From: a virus
Virus record (IMG/VR): IMGVR_UViG_3300025616_000004
Location: 33,231-97,230 of that record
DNA length: 64,000 bases
Direction: 5' to 3' (one strand)
Part shown: positions 43,805 through 51,230 of the stretch, piece after piece
Layout of the letters: each line of letters begins with the position of its first letter
How positions within the stretch are numbered: position 1 is the stretch's first letter
Translations under genes and position numbers: made by a program
The notes under the pieces: model-generated
Databases searched by the model: none
What the model saw: only the letters and a program-made list of their open reading frames with translations
Told to the model about the DNA's origin: nothing

Positions 43805-44038
43805 CTATATTAAAGTATCCATATTTGAGTTTACAAACTCTTCAAATAGTGGGTGATTAACTAATCTAATTTTCATATTATCAGAAGATCTTGCTATAGA
43901 TTTAATTAGTTCTAGTCCAAACTCACATTTGTTATCAAAAGCAGTTTCGAGAATAGTTGTAAATTGAACATCATTTGATTCAGATACTCGAGATACCAAT
44001 TCAGATATTGTTGTTTCTTGAAGTTTAGTTAAAGCCAT
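43805..44038 (-). CDS. Hypothetical early protein, 77 aa, helical
   Basis: MALTKLQETTISELVSRVSE opens a fully helical small protein, which resembles stacked alpha repeats (LELIKSIARSS). The promoter at 44086-44114 precedes it. No family recognised. Confidence 0.55.
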   Translation of the reverse strand: MALTKLQETTISELVSRVSESNDVQFTTILETAFDNKCEFGLELIKSIARSSDNMKIRLVNHPLFEEFVNSNMDTLI

Positions 44039-44085
44039 GGTGAACCTTCTTTCTTTATTTCTTTAAAATTAAACCTTACCTAATT

Positions 44086-44114
44086 AGAATAGCACGACAA
44101 AAAGATTAAGTCAA
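44086..44114 (-). promoter_or_regulatory. Host-type promoter of the 77-aa gene
   Basis: TTGACT, 17 bp, TATTCT on the minus strand; the -35 lies at the end of the terminator stem 44099-44134. Confidence 0.65.
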
Positions 44115-44134
44115 TACATAGGCTTAATCTTTTT
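44099..44134 (-). terminator. Bidirectional-looking intrinsic terminator
   Basis: A perfect 12-bp inverted repeat, AAAAAGATTAAG and its complement, with a 12-nt loop and T-runs on both strands. It follows the homing endonuclease stop at 44150. Confidence 0.8.
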
Positions 44135-44149
44135 AATATTTCGTTACAT

Positions 44150-45739
44150 TTAATATATGTCCAAAGTGAATTTTATTGTTCCAGAATCATGTAATGGGAA
44201 TATCTTATTAAGAGCTAATATTTGCTGTTCTGTTAAAAGAGGATCAAATGTTTCAGGAAACAGCTTCTCTAGCTTATATTTCATATACTTCTGCCTATTA
44301 GACACATGGTTATTTCTACTATTCAGGTATCTAAGAGAGCCTACATTATAGCATATAAACTTAAATCCATTCTTGTAATAAACAGAGTCTTCGTAATTTG
44401 GACACCAATCCCTATACCCAAAGGTAGTTATTACTTTCACATTAATACGATTAACTTTAATATACTTAATACTGTTTTTCAACAGCTTGCTGAATCCTCC
44501 GACAATAGAAGTATCCCTCATGTTACAGTACCTAACTAATTCAATACTATCTCCTTTTACTACAAAAGACATAGAGCTTATTAAACTGTCTCCAGAACTA
44601 TATAATCCAAGTGTAAAGGTACTTGGACAATATCCGTATAAGTGATTATACTTATAGAAAGATTTTTGATCCTCAACAGGTACTTCTCTAACTTCTAGAT
44701 TTCTAGCATATACTCTAAGGTTATTCAGTCCTAGTATATTTCTTATTCTACTTTTAACTATATCCTTATCCATGTATTCCCATATATGATATAACTGGAT
44801 GTTATTAGCTAGACATACCTCCGTTTTATTTTTATGATATCCAGAGTCCATAAACTGACCTGAGTGGTAAGTGTTACTATTATACTCAAACCCTATATTA
44901 AGCTTAGATATTAGTATGTCTATCTCTTTAAACTTACTAGTATCTCCATTATCATGGTGTAATCGATACTTTTCAGTATTAAACCCTAATTCATCTATAA
45001 AATACGAGTAGTCTTTTTCTGGAACAGATATGTTGGCATAGCAAATAGGACATCTTATCTTCCTATCCAGAGAGTCTTGGAATACTCCCCCACATCTTCT
45101 ATGTTTGAAATTGTATATCTTATAACTCTGAACAATTCCACCCTCTTGTACCCTAGTTCCAGTGTAATCGTCTAGTATTTCATATTCTTCTGAATTAAAC
45201 CTAGGACTTGTATCTAGGATAACTCTTGCTAGGTGTGAATTTCTTATTTTTTCCCGTACCTCCATGCTCTTAGAGGGTATACCTGAACCGTATTTGATAC
45301 TACTAGACTCTACTACGGTATTCTTAACCTGATCCCCAGTCTTAGGAGCATATTTATGAAAAGTAAAAGCTCTTCTTAATTGTTTTCTTGATATCTCTAA
45401 GTACTCAGATAGTCTTGTCTCTGAGTAGTTTTGAGTTGTGTACATGTTATATACTCCATCCCAAAACGAAGTATCTAATAGCATGTACTTAATTCCACTA
45501 GTGCTTTCTATAAAATCTTTCTTTAGCTTGCCTGTTCTTGATTCAGCTGACTTTAATATTAAAAACCCATGCTCTTTAAATATAGAACTTAACATTCTAA
45601 TATCCATGCCTAGCTCTTTGGATAACTTAACAGTACTTCCGAGTATCAAATACTCATCATACTTAGATGACCAGAAATTCTTATCATCTCTTTCTATATC
45701 CCCTACTAAAGTTTTAATAATATTTTTAAGCTTAGCCAT
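44150..45739 (-). CDS. Vsr-like homing endonuclease with GNAT-like C-terminal domain
   Basis: The start is ATG 45737-45739 (MAKLKNIIKTLVGD) with AAGGAG; a longer in-frame extension runs into the promoter and is rejected. The 529-aa protein has two HTH-like blocks, one KYG-type repeat, a zinc site (HRRCGGVFQDS ... CPICY) and the nuclease core KEIDILISKLNIGFEYNSNT ... LYHIWEYMD. The C-terminal 190 residues have VGGFSKLLKNSIKYI and FGYRDWCPNYEDSVYYKNGF, the same domain as in the endonuclease at 17257. It has its own sigma70 promoter. Confidence 0.85.
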   Translation of the reverse strand: MAKLKNIIKTLVGDIERDDKNFWSSKYDEYLILGSTVKLSKELGMDIRMLSSIFKEHGFLILKSAESRTGKLKKDFIESTSGIKYMLLDTSFWDGVYNMYTTQNYSETRLSEYLEISRKQLRRAFTFHKYAPKTGDQVKNTVVESSSIKYGSGIPSKSMEVREKIRNSHLARVILDTSPRFNSEEYEILDDYTGTRVQEGGIVQSYKIYNFKHRRCGGVFQDSLDRKIRCPICYANISVPEKDYSYFIDELGFNTEKYRLHHDNGDTSKFKEIDILISKLNIGFEYNSNTYHSGQFMDSGYHKNKTEVCLANNIQLYHIWEYMDKDIVKSRIRNILGLNNLRVYARNLEVREVPVEDQKSFYKYNHLYGYCPSTFTLGLYSSGDSLISSMSFVVKGDSIELVRYCNMRDTSIVGGFSKLLKNSIKYIKVNRINVKVITTFGYRDWCPNYEDSVYYKNGFKFICYNVGSLRYLNSRNNHVSNRQKYMKYKLEKLFPETFDPLLTEQQILALNKIFPLHDSGTIKFTLDIY

Positions 45740-45759
45740 GTAAATCTCCTTATATGTTA

Positions 45760-45788
45760 AGTATAGCATACATACATGAATAATGCAA
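45760..45788 (-). promoter_or_regulatory. Host-type promoter of the homing endonuclease at 44150
   Basis: TTGCAT, 17 bp with TATGC, TATACT on the minus strand, 21 bp upstream of the ATG. Confidence 0.75.
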
Positions 45789-45802
45789 GTTTATGTAAAT
45801 AA

Positions 45803-46642
45803 TTAGTTACCTTTAAGATATTGATTCGAAGGTTTTTTATACTCAAAGAGATGTTTGTTATCTTGATATAGATTGTACTTTCTATCAAGATATAAAGTTG
45901 AGTTGTCATACAGATAACTCAATATTTTACTGACATCTTTCTTTGATCTATACTGAAAGGTTGAATAGAATTCGTAATGTTTAAGTTTAGTACTAGTCAA
46001 CCCTAATAGAGACTCCGTGTAATCTTTAATCTGCACTGAGAACTGTTTAGTAGCTATAAATCCACAACCTAGTGAGTCCTGCCTATCCATGTAATAAACT
46101 GTTCCATCTCCGTCAAAGAGTCCTCTGAGATAATGTCTTTTTAATTCATCAGATAGATTGTCAAACGTGAAATTATAATCATCTTTATGGGTCTTATCTG
46201 GAACTACTCCTAGTTTTATTAAATCTTCACATAGCGAAACATTCGTTAAGTGAAAGTATTCCTTACCTTGGTAAAGTTTTAGGCTTGCATTGAATATTTT
46301 ATTTATTTTTTCAAGATGTGATCTGTCTGAAGGTTTTAATCCTATTGTTAATCTTGAATGTATCTTGTTATTAGACACACTCCCATCAGCCACTATGAAT
46401 CCTAACCAGTATGCTTTTTCTTCCATGTTTATGTTCTTGAAGAAATCTACGTTCGTGTATCTTAGGCTGTTAACACTTCTATTTCTTTGACCCTCTGCTA
46501 GTGTCCTAAGTACAATGCCATTCTTTTTTAATATTCTAGCTATTTGATTACAGGATAATCCTGCTCTTCTACCTATAACATGGCAACCTAGCATGTCTTC
46601 TATGTATAGTCTTATTATTTCTTCTACTTCTATTTTCATCAT
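45803..46642 (-). CDS. LAGLIDADG homing endonuclease, probably translated from a leaderless mRNA
   Basis: The 279-aa protein has an N-terminal HTH (CHVIGRRAGLSCNQIARILK) and two LAGLIDADG blocks: YWLGFIVADGSVSNN near residue 75 and HYLRGLFDGDGTVYY near residue 175, both with the catalytic Asp. I place the start at the ATGATG at 46637-46642, because the -10 of a perfect promoter ends only 6 nt upstream. The longer frame to 46684 would include the promoter. It follows the capsid gene's terminator and is mobile; it cuts the neighbouring allele lacking it. Confidence 0.85.
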   Translation of the reverse strand: MMKIEVEEIIRLYIEDMLGCHVIGRRAGLSCNQIARILKKNGIVLRTLAEGQRNRSVNSLRYTNVDFFKNINMEEKAYWLGFIVADGSVSNNKIHSRLTIGLKPSDRSHLEKINKIFNASLKLYQGKEYFHLTNVSLCEDLIKLGVVPDKTHKDDYNFTFDNLSDELKRHYLRGLFDGDGTVYYMDRQDSLGCGFIATKQFSVQIKDYTESLLGLTSTKLKHYEFYSTFQYRSKKDVSKILSYLYDNSTLYLDRKYNLYQDNKHLFEYKKPSNQYLKGN

Positions 46643-46648
46643 AAACAT

Positions 46649-46677
46649 ATTATAGCATATATGGAAGGACATGTCAA
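46649..46677 (-). promoter_or_regulatory. Perfect consensus sigma70 promoter of the LAGLIDADG gene
   Basis: TTGACA, 17 bp with TATGC, TATAAT on the minus strand. The predicted start coincides with the ATG. Confidence 0.88.
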
Positions 46678-46686
46678 CACTCAAAT

Positions 46687-46716
46687 AAAAAGAAGAGGGT
46701 ATTAACCCTCTTCTTT
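46687..46716 (-). terminator. Intrinsic terminator of the major capsid gene
   Basis: AAAGAAGAGGGT-taat-ACCCTCTTCTTT with TT after it on the minus strand; 12-bp perfect stem. Confidence 0.9.
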
Positions 46717-46740
46717 ACTAACTATTAGACTTTGAAATCG

Positions 46741-48156
46741 TTATACTAAGCCACCTATCTCTATCTTAGTGATAAAGCGATTGACGACGACTCTCATAGC
46801 CGACCATACAGCCGCAAATGCCTGATGCTTCATTACATTGTTAAGGACTGGTAAAGAGCCATTAACAACAAGAGGCATGTATGGGCAATATACTGCGGGT
46901 GCGTCGAAATTTCCTGTTCCCTTGTAAATGCAATAAACATCACTGTCTCCAACTACGTCGATTGCTCTGATAACAGGTGTGTTTTTGTTGTACATACCAT
47001 ACAAAGTAGGTCCAGAAGATGCGAATCCTATTTTCTCGAATACTCCACCTAATTGGTCGAATAGTTGAGAAGCTTTAGCTCCACATACAATAGCAGTAAC
47101 TTGACCTCTACCGGCTGCTCTGTAGATTTTAGACTCAGCTTCAGAGATTCTGTTTCTAAATGCCATTTTGTGTTCTACTTCGGAGATGCCAGCGTCATGT
47201 GCAGAGTTCCATACGATAGGAGTACCAAAAGAAGCAGCAGCCATTCTTGAGATAAGAGTATTACCTAATTCAGCGTTTATCTCTTGAGTTAGGTCATTGA
47301 TCATCTCAGTTTCGCCTTCTTTTCCAAAGGTTTTCTTTAATTCGTACATTTTCATCATACCCATTTCGGATCTGATAGCAAACAACTCGGCTCTTACATC
47401 TGTAGAATCGTACCCAGATTGTACAGTTGGGAGGTTGCCACTTTCTTCAAAGTCTGTTGCAAATTCAGCTGATGCTGTTTCAGTACCGTCAATTACTGGA
47501 ATGAATTCTACTGTGCAAAGACCTGTTGAATAGTTGATGATACCTGTTGCAAGAGCTCCGCCTGATGGAACTAAATTACCCTCGCCGTCATCTATCAATT
47601 TCTGAGTCGGATATTTAGAAAGTTTGATAGTTACTTGTCTTTCTCTAACAGGAGCGGGAGTTAAGTTGAAGTTGTAAATTTGTTGTCCTGCATTAAGTAA
47701 GCCTAAGTTTTGAACAACATGCTCTCCTGCGAAACCTACTGCTTGAACTTCTGGAGCTTCTGTTGCGTTTCTTAAGATTTGACCAGTTGTAACAGTACCT
47801 CTAGTTGTTCTAGCTTTGATTTGTTTGAAATATACTAAACCTTGTTGAGAGGGGATAGGTTGAACTGATGATAAAAGAGGTATAATTGATGCTGCATAGT
47901 TAGCTGTGATAACATCGTAAGCATATTTAGGAAGTTGTCCTAAATCTCGTATAGTACCAATTTCGTTTACCATTCTCTTGTATTGTTCAAACTGTCTAAA
48001 TTGTTTTCCCAAAATTACAACGTCAGTATTTGAAATAGGTCTGACTTTTGCAAGAGGGGAATCCTCCAACGCATCAAAATAAGGTTTGTATTGAGGAACT
48101 TTTAGAAAGGCATCCGCCAACCTGTATCCTTTGTCTTCAGATTTGTTACTTCTCAT
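46741..48156 (-). CDS. Major capsid protein, gp23-like
   Basis: The protein has 471 aa. It follows the protease-scaffold gene and precedes a strong terminator, as expected for the most abundant late protein. YAASIIPLLSSVQPIPSQQG and LVYFKQIKART match the gp23 'SVQPM..P.GLvf..' region. The C-terminus FAAVWSAMRVVVNRFITKIE is the last helix. The gene's codon use is visibly less AT-biased than that of its neighbours, as often seen for highly expressed capsid genes. A proteolytic cut of the N-terminal 60-70 residues is expected by analogy with gp23. Confidence 0.92.
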   Translation of the reverse strand: MRSNKSEDKGYRLADAFLKVPQYKPYFDALEDSPLAKVRPISNTDVVILGKQFRQFEQYKRMVNEIGTIRDLGQLPKYAYDVITANYAASIIPLLSSVQPIPSQQGLVYFKQIKARTTRGTVTTGQILRNATEAPEVQAVGFAGEHVVQNLGLLNAGQQIYNFNLTPAPVRERQVTIKLSKYPTQKLIDDGEGNLVPSGGALATGIINYSTGLCTVEFIPVIDGTETASAEFATDFEESGNLPTVQSGYDSTDVRAELFAIRSEMGMMKMYELKKTFGKEGETEMINDLTQEINAELGNTLISRMAAASFGTPIVWNSAHDAGISEVEHKMAFRNRISEAESKIYRAAGRGQVTAIVCGAKASQLFDQLGGVFEKIGFASSGPTLYGMYNKNTPVIRAIDVVGDSDVYCIYKGTGNFDAPAVYCPYMPLVVNGSLPVLNNVMKHQAFAAVWSAMRVVVNRFITKIEIGGLV

Positions 48157-48221
48157 CTGTAAATTCTCTCCTGTGTTTCTTCTCTAGTACGTATTTACAT
48201 ATTGTTAAATAATTGTCTATT

Positions 48222-48232
48222 TATAATATAAA
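48222..48232 (-). promoter_or_regulatory. Late-type promoter element TTTATATTATA
   Basis: Exact match, 66 bp upstream of the major capsid gene. Confidence 0.7.
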
Positions 48233-48237
48233 GATTA

Positions 48238-49632
48238 CTATTTATTACCTCTCATATGACTTCTGAACATCTCACTAATTAAGGATGTTTCTTTTAATCT
48301 TGAAGGTTTTGACTCAGTTATTATTTCTTTTCTAGGAGCTGTCTTCTCTTCCTTGATAACTGCTTTATTTGTTTTGTTTACTTCCTCCAATATTCTAGTT
48401 GTTTCTTTTTCTCCTATAGTTTCTAGTAAAGTTTTTACGTATTCGGCAGGTGTCCTGTATGCTTTAGATATTCTCATTACTGAATCATCTAACTTCTCTT
48501 GTTTGTTTTTTTCAAGCATTGCTTTGGATAAACTTACTATCTCTGTTATTTCTTCTAAAGTTCCAAGTTTAGCGTACTCTTCGAGTAACTCTTCTACCAT
48601 TGGGATAGTTTCATCTAAGTCTGCCACTGAACCAAATTTTTTGTATTCTCTGGCTTCTTTGATAGATTTAGATATTTGTTCAGGCTTTCCTAATTTAGAG
48701 TAAGCTTCTAAAAGATTAGTAGATTCGTCAATGCTCTCTTTAATCTCTTTAGCTTCTCCTATAAGTTTGTAAGCTTCCAAATCCTCCTTAATAACGCTGA
48801 ATTCTTTTGTAGACTCAGTTATGTTTTTAATCTCTTCCTTAGCTTTACTTAATTCCTCTTGAATAGATTCTAACACTAGAACTTTTGCATTCAAATCTGC
48901 ATTTTTAGATTCTAGTACTGCAAAATCCTCTCTTAACTTAGTATAAGCTTCATTTACAGATGCTTTTTCTTTGTTCATGTACTCTAATAGTTCTTTTCCT
49001 AATTCCATGTTTTCGGTCTCCATTTTTTCTTTAATCTTGCTAACACTCTCTAATAATGCTGGGTTAGTTTCTAAGAAACCTGGATTTATTACGAAATCAA
49101 AGGTTTCTAGACAATAACCATTTTCATCTACAATAGGCATTCCGTTATATTCTTCGTCTTGTTTATAATCTCCTGAAGCTCTTGACGATGTTTTTATCTT
49201 ACACCCAGCTTTCATAAGCATGTATAGGTTTTTTCCAGCAGGAGTTCCTAATATTAAAGCTTGACCCATTCCCATTCCAGTATCTTCAGCAATCCATAGA
49301 TTAGTAACTATGTGGGATACTCTTCCCTCAGATATGTCCTCCTCATTAACTTCCCTATCATAGTGTCCGATAGTTCCCATAAGTAGTCGGCTACTCATTC
49401 GTTCCCCAAAACCAGGTTGTTGTAGTACTGATTCCCAAAATGTCTTAGGATAGTATCTTTCATTACGAGAGACTCCATTAGGTACAAAGAATACTCCTTC
49501 AACTAGAGCAAGTATATTCTTACCGTCCACTACTGACTTCTGTTGACCTTCATTTAGATAATCTTCTTTTAGACTCCATTTATTATCAGGTACGTCCCAT
49601 AAGGCATTTATCATTTTTTTAGGTTGAGCCAT
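48238..49632 (-). CDS. Prohead protease fused to scaffold
   Basis: The protein has 464 aa. Residues 1-205 are a gp21-type serine protease: EGVFFVPNGVSRNERYYPKT, GTIGHYDR (His90), IKTSSRASGDY (Ser150) and TFDFVINPGFLETNPALL. From about residue 205 on, the chain is a long coiled coil (LLEYMNKEKASVNEAYTKLR onward) ending in KPSRLKETSLISEMF, like internal scaffold proteins. In T4 these are two genes (21 and 22). Here one chain may act as scaffold and then cut itself and the capsid proteins. Strong assignment for the protease; scaffold from the coiled coil and position. Confidence 0.88.
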   Translation of the reverse strand: MAQPKKMINALWDVPDNKWSLKEDYLNEGQQKSVVDGKNILALVEGVFFVPNGVSRNERYYPKTFWESVLQQPGFGERMSSRLLMGTIGHYDREVNEEDISEGRVSHIVTNLWIAEDTGMGMGQALILGTPAGKNLYMLMKAGCKIKTSSRASGDYKQDEEYNGMPIVDENGYCLETFDFVINPGFLETNPALLESVSKIKEKMETENMELGKELLEYMNKEKASVNEAYTKLREDFAVLESKNADLNAKVLVLESIQEELSKAKEEIKNITESTKEFSVIKEDLEAYKLIGEAKEIKESIDESTNLLEAYSKLGKPEQISKSIKEAREYKKFGSVADLDETIPMVEELLEEYAKLGTLEEITEIVSLSKAMLEKNKQEKLDDSVMRISKAYRTPAEYVKTLLETIGEKETTRILEEVNKTNKAVIKEEKTAPRKEIITESKPSRLKETSLISEMFRSHMRGNK

Positions 49633-49635
49633 TGT

Positions 49636-50334
49636 TTATACTCCGAATCTGATTACTTTAATGTAGGTTACTAAGTGTGAAGTTTCTTTCACTCTCCATG
49701 AGGATAGTTTGTAAAGATTTAAAACTCGGGTATTGTGAGGTTCTAAACTTTTTAAATCATCCACAAACTCCTTGAAAGCTTCGTTATCTTTTAATGTTGA
49801 TAATACTAATTGTTCTATGTCCTTATCTTCACCTAATGCTTTTTTGTCTACTACTATCTTAATTGTTATTGTGCCCTTTTCATCATTAGGTATTATCTCC
49901 CAACCAAATGGGGTTGTCTTTCTGAGTTCATATCTATGATGATTCAGTGCAAGTCCTACAAAGTCACTCTCTATATCTATGTCTCCAGTATCTAATCTTT
50001 CAACTATTTTTAAGTCTCTAACTCTCATAGATTGTCTTCTTTTAAGATTAGCACTCGGAGTCCTTGAGTGAACCCTAGCTTTTATTAGATTAGCATCTCT
50101 TTTAGGGTCTTTAACTTGATGTCTGAGGTCTTTATAATCCGTATTTCTAGTGGTAACTACCTTTCCACCTCTTACATTTTTATCAAAAAGTTTTTCTTCC
50201 AGATTTTCTTCGTCATCCTCATCGTCTTCGGAATATCTTTTCTTCTCGATATGTCTATCAGCTACTAGCTCTAGAGCTACCCCTCCGCCTTCACTGACAA
50301 GATATTCCATCAACCTTTTTATATTTTTAATCAT
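49636..50334 (-). CDS. Head-associated protein with capsid-targeting-like N-terminus, 232 aa
   Basis: The start MIKNIKRLMEYLVSEGGGVA is a short amphipathic helix followed by VSE-GGG, like T4-type capsid-targeting peptides cut at [LI]xE. An acidic stretch (YSEDDEDDEENLEEK) follows, then a basic middle and a mixed C-terminal domain. It lies between core protein and protease-scaffold genes, which fits a prohead core component. No family recognised. Confidence 0.55.
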   Translation of the reverse strand: MIKNIKRLMEYLVSEGGGVALELVADRHIEKKRYSEDDEDDEENLEEKLFDKNVRGGKVVTTRNTDYKDLRHQVKDPKRDANLIKARVHSRTPSANLKRRQSMRVRDLKIVERLDTGDIDIESDFVGLALNHHRYELRKTTPFGWEIIPNDEKGTITIKIVVDKKALGEDKDIEQLVLSTLKDNEAFKEFVDDLKSLEPHNTRVLNLYKLSSWRVKETSHLVTYIKVIRFGV

Positions 50335-50343
50335 TATAACTAC

Positions 50344-51018
50344 CTAATCTAAAAGATCACTCATCCCTACATCGAGAAAGTCTAATCTTGACTCATGCAT
50401 GCTACTAAACTCTTCTTTGTCGTGGAGGTTATACTTGGAATTGTATGCGTTTTCCATAATAGCCGAGCCTACATTTAAGAAGTCATCCATGACAGATTCA
50501 TTTTGGTCTTCGTCTTCATAATTATCTTCGTACTCTTCTTCAGACTCTTCGCCTTCTTCAGACTCATTGTCCTCTCTATACTCGTCTTCACCCTCTTCGT
50601 ACTCGTCTTCACCCTCTTCGTACTCGTCTTCGTCGCCATAGTCTAAATCTTCTACGAATTGAGACAAAGTATCTAAGTCTATTTCATTCTCAACTACCAT
50701 TTTTAGAAAGCCTGCGATAGAGTTTTGAGTTTCTTCGTCCACAGCGTTAAAATTAGATTTTAATACATGTAGACCATGTATGTCATCAGCTTCTCCGTCA
50801 CCGTCAAGGTCAATGCCTTCCTCATCTTCGTCTTCATACTCTTCTGTATCCTCATTATCCGAGTCTGCGTAGTCGTCTAAGTCTTCATCGTCTTCTTTGT
50901 ATCTATCTTCATCTTCTACTACGTCTTCGATATCAAGTTTTTCTTCTTTTTTAGACTTCTCGGGTTTGTAATTTCCAACAGATGCTCTAAGTTCTTCTAA
51001 TAATCTCTTGTTGTCCAT
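50344..51018 (-). CDS. Highly acidic prohead core protein (gp67-like)
   Basis: The start is ATG 51016-51018 (MDNKRLLEELRASVG) with GGAGAGG. More than a third of the 224 residues are D or E, with tandem EDEYEEG units encoded by a 21-nt repeat (50577-50640). An EF-hand-like loop DLDGDGEADDIH lies near residue 80. T4 gp67 is a small, very acidic core protein in the same place (after portal). The C-terminus ends DVGMSDLLD. It probably helps core assembly; calcium binding is possible. Confidence 0.6.
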   Translation of the reverse strand: MDNKRLLEELRASVGNYKPEKSKKEEKLDIEDVVEDEDRYKEDDEDLDDYADSDNEDTEEYEDEDEEGIDLDGDGEADDIHGLHVLKSNFNAVDEETQNSIAGFLKMVVENEIDLDTLSQFVEDLDYGDEDEYEEGEDEYEEGEDEYREDNESEEGEESEEEYEDNYEDEDQNESVMDDFLNVGSAIMENAYNSKYNLHDKEEFSSMHESRLDFLDVGMSDLLD

Positions 51019-51078
51019 GTTTAACCTCTCCAAATTTATAATGTATGCTAACTTATAGTTATGAATAAAATCTCTAAT

Positions 51079-51089
51079 TATAATATAAA
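51079..51089 (-). promoter_or_regulatory. Late-type promoter element TTTATATTATA
   Basis: Exact match, 61 bp upstream of the acidic core gene. Confidence 0.7.
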
Positions 51090-51094
51090 CATAG

Positions 51095-51134
51095 GGATAG
51101 CTTACTCTATCATTTTTGAAAGAATAAGCTATCC
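51095..51134 (-). terminator. Hairpin between portal and core genes
   Basis: Perfect 10-bp arms GGATAGCTTA and complement, 20-nt loop. No U-tract; it sits just before a late element, so it may end or process the portal transcript. Confidence 0.45.
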
Positions 51135-51160
51135 TTTAACTCTTTTGAAGTAACTCTAAA

Positions 51161-51223
51161 TTAAATTGACCAATAGTTTACCACTCGAGGTATAATAGTT
51201 GGCGGTACCTCAGTTCCTAAGAT
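51161..51223 (-). pseudogene. Orphan C-terminal fragment of an Asp-box tail protein
   Basis: Directly after the portal stop, a 20-codon open stretch ends VPPTIIPRVVNYWSI plus stop. The same C-terminus closes the tail protein at 63785. At DNA level, 51168-51205 and 63792-63829 match at 36 of 38 positions. No start codon precedes the fragment, and a stop separates it from the portal frame. It looks like a remnant of a tail fibre gene end. Confidence 0.65.
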
Positions 51224-51230
51224 TTATTTA

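Noticed and set aside
46643-46684. N-terminal extension of the LAGLIDADG protein
   Set aside because: It would be encoded upstream of the predicted transcription start inside a perfect promoter.
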